This document shows, in pieces, positions 1 through 8,822 of a stretch of 13,222 bases of DNA. The notes beneath the pieces were generated by a model. The model saw only the letters and a program-made list of their open reading frames with translations, ran no database searches and was not told the origin of the DNA. The DNA comes from Flavobacteriaceae bacterium (GTDB lineage: Bacteria > Bacteroidota > Bacteroidia > Flavobacteriales > Flavobacteriaceae): positions 1 to 13,222 of the forward strand of contig CANJDA010000049.1 in the NCBI GenBank assembly GCA_947472705.1, given 5' to 3'. How positions within the stretch are numbered: the stretch's first letter is position 1; each line of letters opens with the position of its first letter. The translations under genes and the position numbers were made by a program.

Positions 1-810
1 GCTGAAGGTGTTGAAGGTTTAATCCACGTTTCTGAAATGTCATGGTCTACTCACTTAAGAAGTGCACAAGATTTCGTGAAAGTAGGAGATGTTGTTGAAG
101 CTGTTGTTTTAACATTAGACAGAGACGAAAGAAAAATGTCTTTAGGTATCAAACAATTAACACAAGATCCTTGGACAGATATCACAGCGAAATACCCTGT
201 AGGATCTAAACACAAAGGTATCGTTAGAAACTTTACTAACTTCGGTATTTTCGTTGAGTTAGAAGAAGGAATTGACGGTTTAGTATATATCTCTGACTTA
301 TCTTGGACCAAAAAAATCAAACACCCATCAGAATTTGTTAACGTAGGTGACAAATTAGAGGTTGTAGTATTAGAGTTGGATGTTGATGGACGTAAATTAT
401 CTTTAGGTCACAAACAAACTACGGCTAATCCTTGGGACAAACATGAAGATGCTTTCGCTGTTGGAACTATCCACACCGGAACTATCGCTGAGATTGTTGA
501 CAAAGGTGCTACAGTTGATTTCGGAGATGATGTTGTTGCGTTTATACCAACTCGTCACTTAGAAAAAGAAGACGGTAAAAAATTGAAAAAAGGTGATGAA
601 GCTGAATTCAAAGTAATTGAATTTAATAAAGAATTCAAAAGAGTTGTTGCTTCTCACACGGCTATCTTTAGAGAAGAAGAAGAGAAAAATGTTAAAGCTG
701 TAGCAGAAGCTGTAGCCACAAACAATGCTCCTGCTGCTACTCTTGGAGATAATAATGATATCCTTGCCGGATTAAAAGCAAAAATGGAAAAAAGCGAGAA
801 AAAGAAATAA
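1..810 (+). CDS. rpsA: 30S ribosomal protein S1, C-terminal part (5' end outside window)
   Basis: The frame is open from the first base and ends at TAA 808-810, giving 269 residues of a longer protein. Three S1 (OB-fold) RNA-binding repeats are visible: the end of one (window residues 1 to about 60), a complete one (about 66-136, with the typical GIVRNFTNFGIFVEL and GLVYISDLSW signatures), and a more divergent last one (about 152-222). An Ala/Glu/Lys-rich tail ends in EKKK. S1 binds mRNA on the 30S subunit and helps translation initiation, which matters in Bacteroidetes because most of their mRNAs lack strong Shine-Dalgarno sequences. Codon choice is more C-ending than in the neighbouring genes, as expected for a highly expressed gene. 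The gene converges with the minus-strand esterase gene. An ATG at 37 is internal; the true start lies upstream of the window. Confidence 0.95.
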   Translation, partial: AEGVEGLIHVSEMSWSTHLRSAQDFVKVGDVVEAVVLTLDRDERKMSLGIKQLTQDPWTDITAKYPVGSKHKGIVRNFTNFGIFVELEEGIDGLVYISDLSWTKKIKHPSEFVNVGDKLEVVVLELDVDGRKLSLGHKQTTANPWDKHEDAFAVGTIHTGTIAEIVDKGATVDFGDDVVAFIPTRHLEKEDGKKLKKGDEAEFKVIEFNKEFKRVVASHTAIFREEEEKNVKAVAEAVATNNAPAATLGDNNDILAGLKAKMEKSEKKK

Positions 811-832
811 TTCTCCCTTTATCTAAATAAGT

Positions 833-863
833 AAAAAGCCCCGAGTTGTCGGGGCTTTTTTTT
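833..863 (+). terminator. Strong rho-independent terminator of rpsA, probably bidirectional
   Basis: A 12-bp perfect stem pairs 833-844 with 849-860; its core is AGCCCCGA/TCGGGGCT. The loop is GTTG and a run of eight T (856-863) follows. It starts 22 bp after the rpsA stop. Because A's precede the stem, it also gives a T run on the minus strand and could end the esterase transcript arriving from the right. Confidence 0.93.
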
Positions 864-909
864 GTATCTATTGAATGCTTTGTATTCTCTCCCGAAGGGA
901 AGTGAAACA

Positions 910-1833
910 CTATTTGCTTCCCATTAAAAATTCTAATGGGATATGAAATCGCTCGCGCCAAGCTTGTTCTGAATGATCTTTTCCAGGAAAAAAATTTGTT
1001 ATCCAATGGGTTGACGTAAATCCTTTTTCAGTCATAATCACATCTACTTTTTGTTGTAATGTAGGATATAAAGCATCTAAAGTTTGATCGCCATAGTCAA
1101 AGTAAATTTTATGTTTTTTAGGATTGGGAAGATGTTCTTTTAAATAAGCAAAAAAAGTCTCAGGAACTGGATTATTTTCTAATTGATAAATCCCTGACCA
1201 ATGCGATGACAAACATGCAGCGCCCCCAAATACCTTTGGGTATTCACAAATGGCATATAATGAAATAAGGCCACCCATACTAGAACCAGCAATAAAGGTA
1301 TGCTCTCTATCGGTTTTAGTTGAAAAGGTTTTGTCTATAAATGGTTTCAATTCGGTTACTATGAATTTCAAATAGTTATCCGATATGGGATGTAATGGTT
1401 GGTCTATTTTTCCTTTTTTAAGTAACTCGTTAGAAACAAAATCTTTTTGTTCCTCTGTTAAGAGTTCAAAATCTTTTTTAGGAAAAAATTCTTGATGGCG
1501 TTTTAATCCGTTGTTGTCAATTGCGACAATAATAAAGGCTTGGGTTTTGTTTTCGGTTATCAAAGCAGTAGCTGTTTTGTGAACTTCCCAAGATTGTTTG
1601 TTCCAAGTGTGCTCATTACCAAATAGCATTTGTCCATCATGCATGTAGAGCACAGTATATTTATCTTTTTCAGAATAATTATTGGGCAACCATACCGAAA
1701 TGTTTCTGGCATCTACAAATTGTGATACAAAATGGTCAAATTGCTGAATGCTTCCAAATTTTTCATTTATCTCTTGCGCCTTCGTCATCATTCCATTTAC
1801 TAAAAAAAATATAATTAATATTCTTTTAATCAT
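910..1833 (-). CDS. Secreted alpha/beta-hydrolase, putative esterase (esterase D / COG2819-like)
   Basis: This 307-residue protein has an N-terminal signal peptide (about residues 1-19, ending in KAQ) and no lipobox cysteine, so it is likely periplasmic or exported. The alpha/beta-hydrolase fold is indicated by the YMHDGQ motif (63-68), typical of the putative-esterase family, by the nucleophile elbow GSSMG with Ser185, by a candidate catalytic Asp in the FDYGD segment (D246 or D249), and by His287 in GKDHSE. The family includes carboxylesterases, enterochelin esterase-like enzymes and acyl hydrolases; the substrate cannot be read from the sequence. The start ATG lies only 4 bp after the stop of the 1703-aa surface protein gene, so the two are almost certainly co-transcribed and perhaps translationally coupled. 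Length is normal for a single-domain secreted member, and the catalytic set looks complete. Confidence 0.88.
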   Translation of the reverse strand: MIKRILIIFFLVNGMMTKAQEINEKFGSIQQFDHFVSQFVDARNISVWLPNNYSEKDKYTVLYMHDGQMLFGNEHTWNKQSWEVHKTATALITENKTQAFIIVAIDNNGLKRHQEFFPKKDFELLTEEQKDFVSNELLKKGKIDQPLHPISDNYLKFIVTELKPFIDKTFSTKTDREHTFIAGSSMGGLISLYAICEYPKVFGGAACLSSHWSGIYQLENNPVPETFFAYLKEHLPNPKKHKIYFDYGDQTLDALYPTLQQKVDVIMTEKGFTSTHWITNFFPGKDHSEQAWRERFHIPLEFLMGSK

Positions 1834-1837
1834 AAGG

Positions 1838-4800
1838 CTATCTTTTTAGTGCAAAGTGGCCATTAACCTTACGACCATCTGTAAATTGTATTGAAAACCA
1901 ATAATCATCTGCAGGCATTTCGTGGTTATTATAGTTTCCATCCCAACCTAATCCAATTGGATTAATTTGTTTTAATAATTTGCCATAACGATCAAAAATA
2001 TAAATGATAGAGCTAGCATTGGGTGATAATGGACTAACCCCCATCACATTCCAATAATCATGAAAGCCATCGTCGTTTGGTGTAAAATAATGTGGAATTC
2101 CTAACACAGGAACTGCAATTGGGCCTACAATACCACAACCATTTTTGTCGCGAATATAGAGCAGGTGTAATCCCATAGGAACATTGTTAAAAAAACCAGT
2201 ATCTCTGTAAGGTCCAGCTATGTCATCAAGAGCATACTCATAAATTCCGGAGCCAGTTACAGTAACTATAATGGAATTGATTTCAGTTAAATCGGTTACA
2301 CTAATATTTTGAATACTGGCCACCTCTGATTGAATAACCTTAATGTAACGAATCTTTTGGCAACCGAAATTATTGGTTACAACAACATTATACATGCCAG
2401 CAATAGTTGCCACTATACTATAAGTGTTTCCTCCTGGCAATATCGTGCCGTTAAAATACCATTGATAAGTATAGTCTGTAGGTGGTGTATTATCTAAAAT
2501 TGCTGCATCTAAAGTAATTTGAGTATCGGGTAAACAAATTAAGAAAGTATCTTCTTGGTCTATTTTCGGAACAGGATGAACTACAAATGGTATAATAGCT
2601 TGTGCAGTACAATCAGTATTTATTGGGTTTTCAACTACTACTGTCACATTTTGAGTTGCTGTTTCAAAAGGATTTGGTAGTGGACTTGGTAATGGATTAT
2701 TATTTTCGTCAAAATAATACACATTCATACCCGTTTGAGTTCCTAAAATTGTTGATTCAAAATTGGTTGTGTCGAATTTAAATTTACCATCTTGGTAAAG
2801 CGAATCCTCTTCATCATCACAAATGGTAGTTAGTGTAGGTGAAATTGGGAAAGCCTGAGGCAAATCGTCTACTATAAATTGCAAAGTTTCTTCATCATAA
2901 CAAGGTTGACCACCAGTTAAAGTACTATTATTATTAACTCTAATGGTAATATTTTCTGTGCCGCTTAAAATTAATGGATTGGGTAAAGGTGAGCTAAGTT
3001 GCGTACCATTAGCTTTATAATAAGTAACATTAACATTGGTTTGTCCATTTAGGACTAAGCCTTGAATTCCAGAAGTATCAAAACCGTATGCGCCATCTTG
3101 ATCATCATCACAATGGCGAATTAAATTAGTAGCATTTACTTGATTAGCAAAGGGTAAAGCTTCAACCACTATGTCAAAAGTTTTAAATCCAAAACAAGAA
3201 TTATCAAGAGTACTATCAACTCTTATCCAGATAGTTTGTGTATTTGGGAAGCCAATGTTTCGATAATTTGACGGATCAGGAATAGCCAATGAGTTTCCAA
3301 AAGAATCCGTTTCTGCAAGAAAATCAGCTAATGATTTGTAGTATTTTATAGTGACATTATTTGGCAATATGTTTAATAAACTTGCAGTGATTCCACTGAA
3401 ATCAAATTGTGAAATTCCATCTCTGTCATCATTTATGGCATCGAGATAATCATCACATTTGTATTTATAGGAATTTGGAATTGAAAAGGAAGCCGGAATT
3501 TGTGTCGCTGATACAATTAAATTCATTTGGGCAATTCTAAAACAACCATTACTGTTTTCTACACGAACATAAACAATCGTATTTCCAGTTGTATATGCAA
3601 TTGGATTCAAAATTTGGAAGGCATTGTTAGCTGTGTTTGCTGCCGCAAAGTTTGTATAGTATGTAAATGTTTCATTGGCATAATTGACCGAAATAAAATC
3701 ATTTTTTTGTGTTAAATTGAAAATAGAAATTCCGTCAGTATCATCATCACATTGTTTTAAAGTAATAGGAGATGTTACTACTGGCATTGGATAAGTAGTC
3801 AAAAGCGCTTGACTTGAGTACAAACCACAACTATTTCCAGTTCTATTTAAAAATACACGGTATAAATTATTGGTCATAGCCGCTACTACACTAGAAATTG
3901 CAAGTGTTGCAGTGGTTGCACCCGAATAAACAGCATTATTAGTAATGTTATTCCATGTTGTACCACCATCTGTGGATACTTGCCATTGATAGCTTGTTAT
4001 TGGAGTAGCAGGAGTTACCGAAAATGTAGTCGATTGTAACTCACAACTAGTAAAATCAACTGGCTGATTGGTAATACTGATAGGAGCTGCAATGGTATAA
4101 TTTCCATTAGGGACGGTGTAACCACTACTACTTGTAACAGTTCCGTTGCTATTGATAATGGCTGGAGAATCACCACCAACTATACCATCGTTATTGGCAT
4201 CAGTATAATTAGCTTCTATTACATCATTACAGCCGTCATTGTCACTGTCGGTTTCAATATAATTCAATATTCCATCTGCATCTGTATCTGCAAGAGTAAA
4301 ATTGAGTATATTATTATCTACAGAAGTTTCTAGATTGTTTGCCAAACCATTACTTCCTGTTGCTGACGAAGTTATTCCAGTAATATTAGTACTGTTTCCT
4401 GGACTACCCGATTCTATAATATCAAATATACCATCGTTATCACTGTCTAAATCTAAATAATTGGGATAACTATCATTATCAGAATCAGCAGCGGTTATTC
4501 CTGTTCCAAAAATATCATCTATACCATCACCATTAACATCTACATTCGAAAGAGCAACTATGTTTTGTCCTATATTTTCAATAAAATCTGGAATAGCATC
4601 GTTGTCACTATCATAATCATATTGATCGGCGACTCCATCATTGTCTGAATCTTTTGGAATGCAAGTTGCTAGTAAATGTAAAGTTACTTTACTTGAAGCC
4701 TCGTCAATTAGGTTTAAATTGGTTATAGTAATTTCGGTAATTAAATTCCCTCTAATTGAAAAAGTTCCTGTTCCAGATGCTAAGGGAACTGCGCTATTTA

Positions 4801-6949
4801 AACGTACTCTAATTTCAAAAGAAGAATATTCAGTTATGCCGCTTTCGTATATTCCATCGTAATTAGTATCAATTAAAAGTTGGTCATTTGGATTTAATAC
4901 GGTTAATGTTCTATTGGCTGGGCAGCTAATTCTAATTTCGGTCCCAGATGTAAAAAGATTGGTTGCTCCGGGAGAGGTTGTATATTCTACTGCTAAACTA
5001 ATTGGATTGTTAAAAGTTACATTATAAGAAGTGGAATTTCCTTTGCCTTGTGCCGCTTCAGAAACAAAATTACCTGTTGCATCACCTAAAATAGGAGTTG
5101 AAGGTGCAACACCAGTTCCTGCTATAGATACATTTCCAATAAAAGAATTAGTATAACTTGATACCGTAAGGGTTCCTGCATTAATATTGGTTAAATCAAC
5201 CTCTTTATTGCCTAAAGATTCATCACAATTGGTTACTCCATCATTATCGTTGTCCAAATCAACATTATCATTTACACCATCATTATCCCTATCATTTGGG
5301 CAAGAACTGACTGGAATAATATCAGAATCTCTGGGTGAAGTACATCCAGCAATTGTGGCTGACACAAAATAGTAACCAGGGCCTAAACCACCAGGAGTTG
5401 TGATTGGTAAAGGTTGATAACTATTATTATTGGCACCCGGAATCACACTACCGTTGAAATACCATTGAAAAATGTCAAATGGGCTAAGTTGATTTACTCT
5501 TAGAATTGAATTTGGTATACAGCCTAATTGAGAAGCATTTGCTAAGTTAAATGATATTTCGGGTTTAAAGGTAAATCCAGAGTAAAATCCACCAAAAGTA
5601 GCCGCCGATTCAGAACCATAGGCAGCCAAATACAATTCCCCACTCGAATACACCGAAACATTACCAGTAAGACCAGTTAATACATAGGTTTGGTAATTTG
5701 GATTTCCAATTACATTTGTTGGTCCTACTATAGTGGCTGGGAGCGTTGCTAAAGTATAATTTACACCATCAACAATAAAATTTAATGTAGCTCCTGTTTG
5801 TGTTACGATGGTCACCCTTCCAATAAACTGGCGAGTTCCGATGAAATCTATAAGAGGTATATTATCAATAACGTGGGGAGTTTGACAACTTAAAGGTGGC
5901 ACAAAAAATAATTCTTGATTTCTTTGGTCTACGGCTCCATTATCGCCAACACTTTGATAGGCAAAAACTTTTTTTGAAGTTTGAACATATAAATTACCAT
6001 CAGCACTAAAACTGGAACCTAATAGTTCATAATATTGGCCTGCATTAATAGTGCTTGTAGCAGTAGTTGAACCATTTAAAAAAATATCCGTACCATCTTC
6101 GTCAGCAACAAGTAATACTTTTTCAACTTCATCTACACCAGTACTTTTTATGAAAATATAATCATTACTTGAAATTCTGTCAGCTGGTACAATTTGATCA
6201 AAACCTAAATCTAGATTTCCAATAGCATTGGAACCACCAAAAGATCCGCAATTTACAGCAATGGGTTTGTCAGAAGTGACTAATGATCCAATTAATCCGT
6301 TTCTATTGGCATCTGTAGGACCTTGTACATCTATCACAAAACTTTCTCCATTATTTAAGACAATACTAAAAGGAGCATCACCAGTTGAGCTATTTACAGG
6401 CTGAACACCTTGTTTAAAGTCGCTAAAATTGACAGTTGTATTATTTTCTGTTGCTAATACCGAAATGAATGTTGTATGAATATCTATATAATTAGCAACA
6501 AGAGTGTTTGTAAATGCTCCAATCCTAAATCGTTTACCTAAGGAAGCAATTCCTTTTGAAACTAATTCTCCTGCTTGATTACCATTACCCGCTGTTACGC
6601 GTGCTGAAACATATACTAAATCATCAGCTTCAACAATATACCCTTTGTTGTTAAACACAGTATTACTAATACTTGCATCTATATGTAATTGAGTGTCATT
6701 GCCAAAACCAATATAATATTCATAAGGAACATCTCGAGAGACAGTCCCAAGTATAGTGTTCCCACCAATTTCAATAATTTTAAAATTTACTGGAGTTAAA
6801 CTTGGAGTTGAAATGTATAAATATTGATCTTCAGAAGTAACACTTGATGAACCAGATAAGGGAGGGATATAATGTGTTTTACTAAATTGTGCAAAGCAAT
6901 TTGTGAATATGCTTATAAATAGTAAAACAATAAAATGATTCTTTTTCAT
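1838..6949 (-). CDS. Giant T9SS type B secreted surface protein (IgGFc-binding-like N-terminus, TSP3 repeats, CDDD modules)
   Basis: This 1703-residue multidomain protein starts at ATG with a signal peptide (about 1-20, ending CFAQ). In order: an N-terminal region (about 22-465) resembling the IgGFc-binding N-terminal domain of Bacteroidetes surface proteins; an Ig-like segment (about 466-550, QWYFNG); a short calcium-binding TSP3-type block (552-577); a beta-rich insert (about 578-765); a second, longer TSP3 block (766-926, repeated DSDNDG); another Ig-like domain (about 956-1052); four modules of about 100-115 residues each with a CDD-acidic motif (Cys1067, 1165, 1280, 1377); an Ig-like domain (about 1462-1540); a linker; and a T9SS type B (CHU_C / gliding-motility-associated) sorting domain (about 1616-1703) with FTPNDDG, FDRYGK and GWDG. 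It is predicted to cross the outer membrane through the type IX system and act at the cell surface, probably in adhesion. The ligand is unknown. It lies 4 bp upstream of the esterase gene. Confidence 0.93.
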   Translation of the reverse strand: MKKNHFIVLLFISIFTNCFAQFSKTHYIPPLSGSSSVTSEDQYLYISTPSLTPVNFKIIEIGGNTILGTVSRDVPYEYYIGFGNDTQLHIDASISNTVFNNKGYIVEADDLVYVSARVTAGNGNQAGELVSKGIASLGKRFRIGAFTNTLVANYIDIHTTFISVLATENNTTVNFSDFKQGVQPVNSSTGDAPFSIVLNNGESFVIDVQGPTDANRNGLIGSLVTSDKPIAVNCGSFGGSNAIGNLDLGFDQIVPADRISSNDYIFIKSTGVDEVEKVLLVADEDGTDIFLNGSTTATSTINAGQYYELLGSSFSADGNLYVQTSKKVFAYQSVGDNGAVDQRNQELFFVPPLSCQTPHVIDNIPLIDFIGTRQFIGRVTIVTQTGATLNFIVDGVNYTLATLPATIVGPTNVIGNPNYQTYVLTGLTGNVSVYSSGELYLAAYGSESAATFGGFYSGFTFKPEISFNLANASQLGCIPNSILRVNQLSPFDIFQWYFNGSVIPGANNNSYQPLPITTPGGLGPGYYFVSATIAGCTSPRDSDIIPVSSCPNDRDNDGVNDNVDLDNDNDGVTNCDESLGNKEVDLTNINAGTLTVSSYTNSFIGNVSIAGTGVAPSTPILGDATGNFVSEAAQGKGNSTSYNVTFNNPISLAVEYTTSPGATNLFTSGTEIRISCPANRTLTVLNPNDQLLIDTNYDGIYESGITEYSSFEIRVRLNSAVPLASGTGTFSIRGNLITEITITNLNLIDEASSKVTLHLLATCIPKDSDNDGVADQYDYDSDNDAIPDFIENIGQNIVALSNVDVNGDGIDDIFGTGITAADSDNDSYPNYLDLDSDNDGIFDIIESGSPGNSTNITGITSSATGSNGLANNLETSVDNNILNFTLADTDADGILNYIETDSDNDGCNDVIEANYTDANNDGIVGGDSPAIINSNGTVTSSSGYTVPNGNYTIAAPISITNQPVDFTSCELQSTTFSVTPATPITSYQWQVSTDGGTTWNNITNNAVYSGATTATLAISSVVAAMTNNLYRVFLNRTGNSCGLYSSQALLTTYPMPVVTSPITLKQCDDDTDGISIFNLTQKNDFISVNYANETFTYYTNFAAANTANNAFQILNPIAYTTGNTIVYVRVENSNGCFRIAQMNLIVSATQIPASFSIPNSYKYKCDDYLDAINDDRDGISQFDFSGITASLLNILPNNVTIKYYKSLADFLAETDSFGNSLAIPDPSNYRNIGFPNTQTIWIRVDSTLDNSCFGFKTFDIVVEALPFANQVNATNLIRHCDDDQDGAYGFDTSGIQGLVLNGQTNVNVTYYKANGTQLSSPLPNPLILSGTENITIRVNNNSTLTGGQPCYDEETLQFIVDDLPQAFPISPTLTTICDDEEDSLYQDGKFKFDTTNFESTILGTQTGMNVYYFDENNNPLPSPLPNPFETATQNVTVVVENPINTDCTAQAIIPFVVHPVPKIDQEDTFLICLPDTQITLDAAILDNTPPTDYTYQWYFNGTILPGGNTYSIVATIAGMYNVVVTNNFGCQKIRYIKVIQSEVASIQNISVTDLTEINSIIVTVTGSGIYEYALDDIAGPYRDTGFFNNVPMGLHLLYIRDKNGCGIVGPIAVPVLGIPHYFTPNDDGFHDYWNVMGVSPLSPNASSIIYIFDRYGKLLKQINPIGLGWDGNYNNHEMPADDYWFSIQFTDGRKVNGHFALKR
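1841..2104 (-). other. T9SS type B C-terminal sorting domain (CHU_C-like) within the surface protein
   Basis: Residues 1616-1703 carry the landmarks of the gliding-motility-associated C-terminal domain: FTPNDDG, then DYWNV, FDRYGKLL, GWDGNYN, MPADDYWF, and a final GHFALKR. In this family the domain directs export through the type IX secretion apparatus and is usually associated with SprF-type partner proteins. No SprF-like gene is present in this window. Confidence 0.92.
2567..3793 (-). repeat. Four degenerate tandem protein modules with CDDD motif inside the surface protein gene
   Basis: Four consecutive modules cover residues about 1053-1150, 1151-1266, 1267-1363 and 1364-1461. Each begins with a Cys-Asp-Asp-acidic motif followed by DG and an aromatic-Asp/Asn segment (such as QDGAYGFDTSG), continues into a YY-containing beta segment, and ends in a strand before the next start. 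The Cys-to-Cys spacings are 98, 115 and 97 residues. At DNA level only short motifs such as tcatcatcaca recur, so the duplication is old. Such modules are familiar in Bacteroidetes type B cargo proteins; their fold looks beta-sandwich-like, but that is inference. Confidence 0.75.
4172..4654 (-). repeat. Main TSP3-type calcium-binding repeat block in the surface protein gene
   Basis: Residues 766-926 contain repeated acidic loops of the thrombospondin type 3 kind: DSDNDG, DVNGDG, DTDADG and DANNDG, separated by short hydrophobic stretches such as IPDF, YPNYLD and ILNYIE. In this family the Asp/Asn side chains chelate calcium and stiffen a linker between folded domains. Confidence 0.88.
5219..5299 (-). 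repeat. Short separate TSP3 block in the surface protein gene
   Basis: Residues 551-577 hold two further acidic loops (DRDNDG and DNDNDG) with a Cys on either side. This block is separated from the main TSP3 block by a beta-rich stretch of about 190 residues. Confidence 0.82.
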
Positions 6950-7029
6950 TGGCTAAAATTAGCAAATAAAAAAGTAAACTAAAAAGGAAATAGATTGCTT
7001 TTAATATTACGGTAATTTAAGTAAAAATA

Positions 7030-7042
7030 GGATTACAAATCC
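7030..7042 (-). terminator. Weak hairpin overlapping the permease stop codon
   Basis: On the minus strand GGATT, loop TGT, AATCC is followed by TATTTTT. The stem is only 5 bp, and it overlaps the stop codon of the ABC permease (7033-7035). A T run also follows on the plus strand. It may be a minor terminator for the ABC transporter operon; no better hairpin exists before the next gene at 6949. Confidence 0.35.
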
Positions 7043-7866
7043 CTTTTTTTAATTATTCTATAAGATAGGAAAATAAAAATTGCTGTCCATGCTAAAACGA
7101 TGATTATTGAAGAAAAATGAACATCATAATTTTTGAAATCTTCTGCTCCAATCTGTTTTCCTATAGTGCGAACTGCATTCAATTTTGTAAAAGGTTGAGG
7201 TATCAGGTTCCACATAGACATCAGTGGGAAAAAATCATAAATTTTATCAACAAGGGCTTTGTTTTGCATATTATGGATTACAATAGCATACGAAATGATT
7301 TCAAAAATAAACCATAAAAAAATAAAGCCTAATGCAAAGGCAGAGCGTTTTATCAAAACACCCAAAAATAAGCAAAAAGAAAAGAAACCCAGTAGCTTAA
7401 CAAAATAGGCAAATAGGTATTCCATTCTAGAAAAAATAATACTAACCTCGTTGAATGATGAAAAAATCAACCCCAAAATCAATGAAATTATAAATAAGAA
7501 AATTGTTGAAATCAATGAAAACAACAATATGGTTAATACTTTCGAAGCTACAAATTCTTTTTTACTCATTCCGTCAATAAGATTTTGTTTCAAAGTTCCA
7601 TAGCTGTATTCGTTAGCCATCATTGAAACAATTACTACAGCAAGGAATATTTTAAGGAATGCAGCAATAAAAGAGTTGAAATGCCATATGAATGGGAAAT
7701 TAAAAATTCCCTGATCGGCAAGGCGAATATGGATTGGTCCAATATCAAATTTAATTGAAGCAATAAATGATAAAAAAGTAAGAAGAATAAAATAGGTTAA
7801 TGTTAATATCCTGCTGGCTCGATTTTTCCAGATTTTTTGTAATTCTATTGAAAGTAATCGTTTCAT
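7033..7866 (-). CDS. ABC transporter permease, ABC-2 type
   Basis: This is a 277-residue integral membrane protein with about six hydrophobic helices (roughly residues 18-38, 60-84, 107-136, 150-170, 173-197 and 252-270). The cytoplasmic segment NEYSYGTLKQNLIDGMSKKEF (85-105) matches the conserved EYxxGTL...SR/KxxF region of BcrB/NatB-like ABC-2 permeases, just after the second helix. It presumably forms the membrane part of an export pump with the ATPase encoded 12 bp upstream. Substrates of this family include peptides, antibiotics and ions; none can be assigned here. The short ends and total length are normal, with no large extracellular domain of the BceB type. Confidence 0.88.
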   Translation of the reverse strand: MKRLLSIELQKIWKNRASRILTLTYFILLTFLSFIASIKFDIGPIHIRLADQGIFNFPFIWHFNSFIAAFLKIFLAVVIVSMMANEYSYGTLKQNLIDGMSKKEFVASKVLTILLFSLISTIFLFIISLILGLIFSSFNEVSIIFSRMEYLFAYFVKLLGFFSFCLFLGVLIKRSAFALGFIFLWFIFEIISYAIVIHNMQNKALVDKIYDFFPLMSMWNLIPQPFTKLNAVRTIGKQIGAEDFKNYDVHFSSIIIVLAWTAIFIFLSYRIIKKRDL

Positions 7867-7878
7867 AATTTAGGGCAG

Positions 7879-8775
7879 TTATTTATTGGTTAGGGCTAAA
7901 AATTGCTCTTCCAGACTCATTTTTTTCTGAACCAAATGACTCAAGCAAACTCCTTTGTCAAATAAATACTTATTTAATTGAGTAGCATCAACGGTACTTT
8001 TAAAATGAACAATTACTTTTCCGTCCATTTCTGAAATAATATCAATTTCTGAGTGATTCTGCAATGCCGTAATAATAGATAAATTATTTTCGGCTTGTAA
8101 TTCAAAATAACCAATTTGATTGGTCATTCCACCCACAGTACCACTATATAAAATTTCACCATAGCGCAACACTAAAACATGACTGCATACTTTTTCAACT
8201 TCATCTAGTAAATGAGAAGCCAAGAGTATGGTTGTACCTTGTGAGGCAATAAGTTTGATTATATCGCGAATTTGATGAATTCCTTGAGGGTCTAAACCGT
8301 TGGTAGGTTCGTCAAGTATTAAAATTTCAGGGTCGTTTAAAAGTGCTGAGGCTATTGCCAAGCGCTGTTTCATTCCTAGAGAAAAGGTTTTGAATTTACT
8401 GTCCTTTCTATCTAAAAGTCCAACAATTTCTAATTTTTCATTGACTTTAGTATAATTGATTCCTTTAATTTTACATACCAACTCTAAATTTTCTTTAGCT
8501 GACATGTAGGGGTAGAAATTAGGTCTTTCAATAATGGCCCCCACTTTTTTCAAAGCATCGTGTGTTTTCAATGTGCCGCCAAACCAGCTGTACTCACCAG
8601 ATGATTTATTGACGACATTCAATACAATTCCTAAAGTGGTAGACTTACCACTTCCGTTTGGTCCTAAAATTCCATATACATTACCTTTTTGAATTTCGAG
8701 GGAAACATTTTTTACCGCATGGATTTTGCCGTAATATTTATTAAGGTTTTTAATTGAAAGAATAGTTGATTCCAA
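7879..8775 (-). CDS. ABC transporter ATP-binding protein (BcrA/CcmA-like), TTG start
   Basis: This 298-residue ATPase has all the core motifs: Walker A GPNGSGKST (38-46), signature SLGMKQR (132-138, in place of the classical LSGGQ and typical of BcrA-like drug or peptide exporters), Walker B ILILDEP (151-157, with catalytic Glu156), D-loop GLDPQG, and the H-loop His188 in LLASHLLDE. The Q-loop position reads IIERPNFYP, with Glu in place of Gln, as is often seen in this subfamily. A C-terminal domain of about 80 residues follows. The first start-like codon in frame is TTG at 8775-8773: upstream the frame is open but has no ATG or GTG, and the next downstream Met is after Walker A. The gene sits 47 bp after the 88-aa gene and 12 bp before the permease, so these probably form one operon. 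Confidence 0.92.
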   Translation of the reverse strand: MESTILSIKNLNKYYGKIHAVKNVSLEIQKGNVYGILGPNGSGKSTTLGIVLNVVNKSSGEYSWFGGTLKTHDALKKVGAIIERPNFYPYMSAKENLELVCKIKGINYTKVNEKLEIVGLLDRKDSKFKTFSLGMKQRLAIASALLNDPEILILDEPTNGLDPQGIHQIRDIIKLIASQGTTILLASHLLDEVEKVCSHVLVLRYGEILYSGTVGGMTNQIGYFELQAENNLSIITALQNHSEIDIISEMDGKVIVHFKSTVDATQLNKYLFDKGVCLSHLVQKKMSLEEQFLALTNK

Positions 8776-8822
8776 AAGACGGTTTTTAGAGTTCGCAATA
8801 TGACGATTTAAACCATAGTTTG

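Noticed and set aside
51..353. Minus-strand open frame inside rpsA, and similar frames opposite the large surface gene (such as 3527-3715, 4641-4862, 5187-5372)
   Set aside because: They lie opposite clearly coding, domain-bearing genes and show no promoter, motif or domain of their own.
889..902. Small TCCC-TTC-GGGA hairpin downstream of the esterase gene on the minus strand
   Set aside because: The stem is only about 4-5 bp and no T run follows; the strong hairpin at 833-860 explains termination better.
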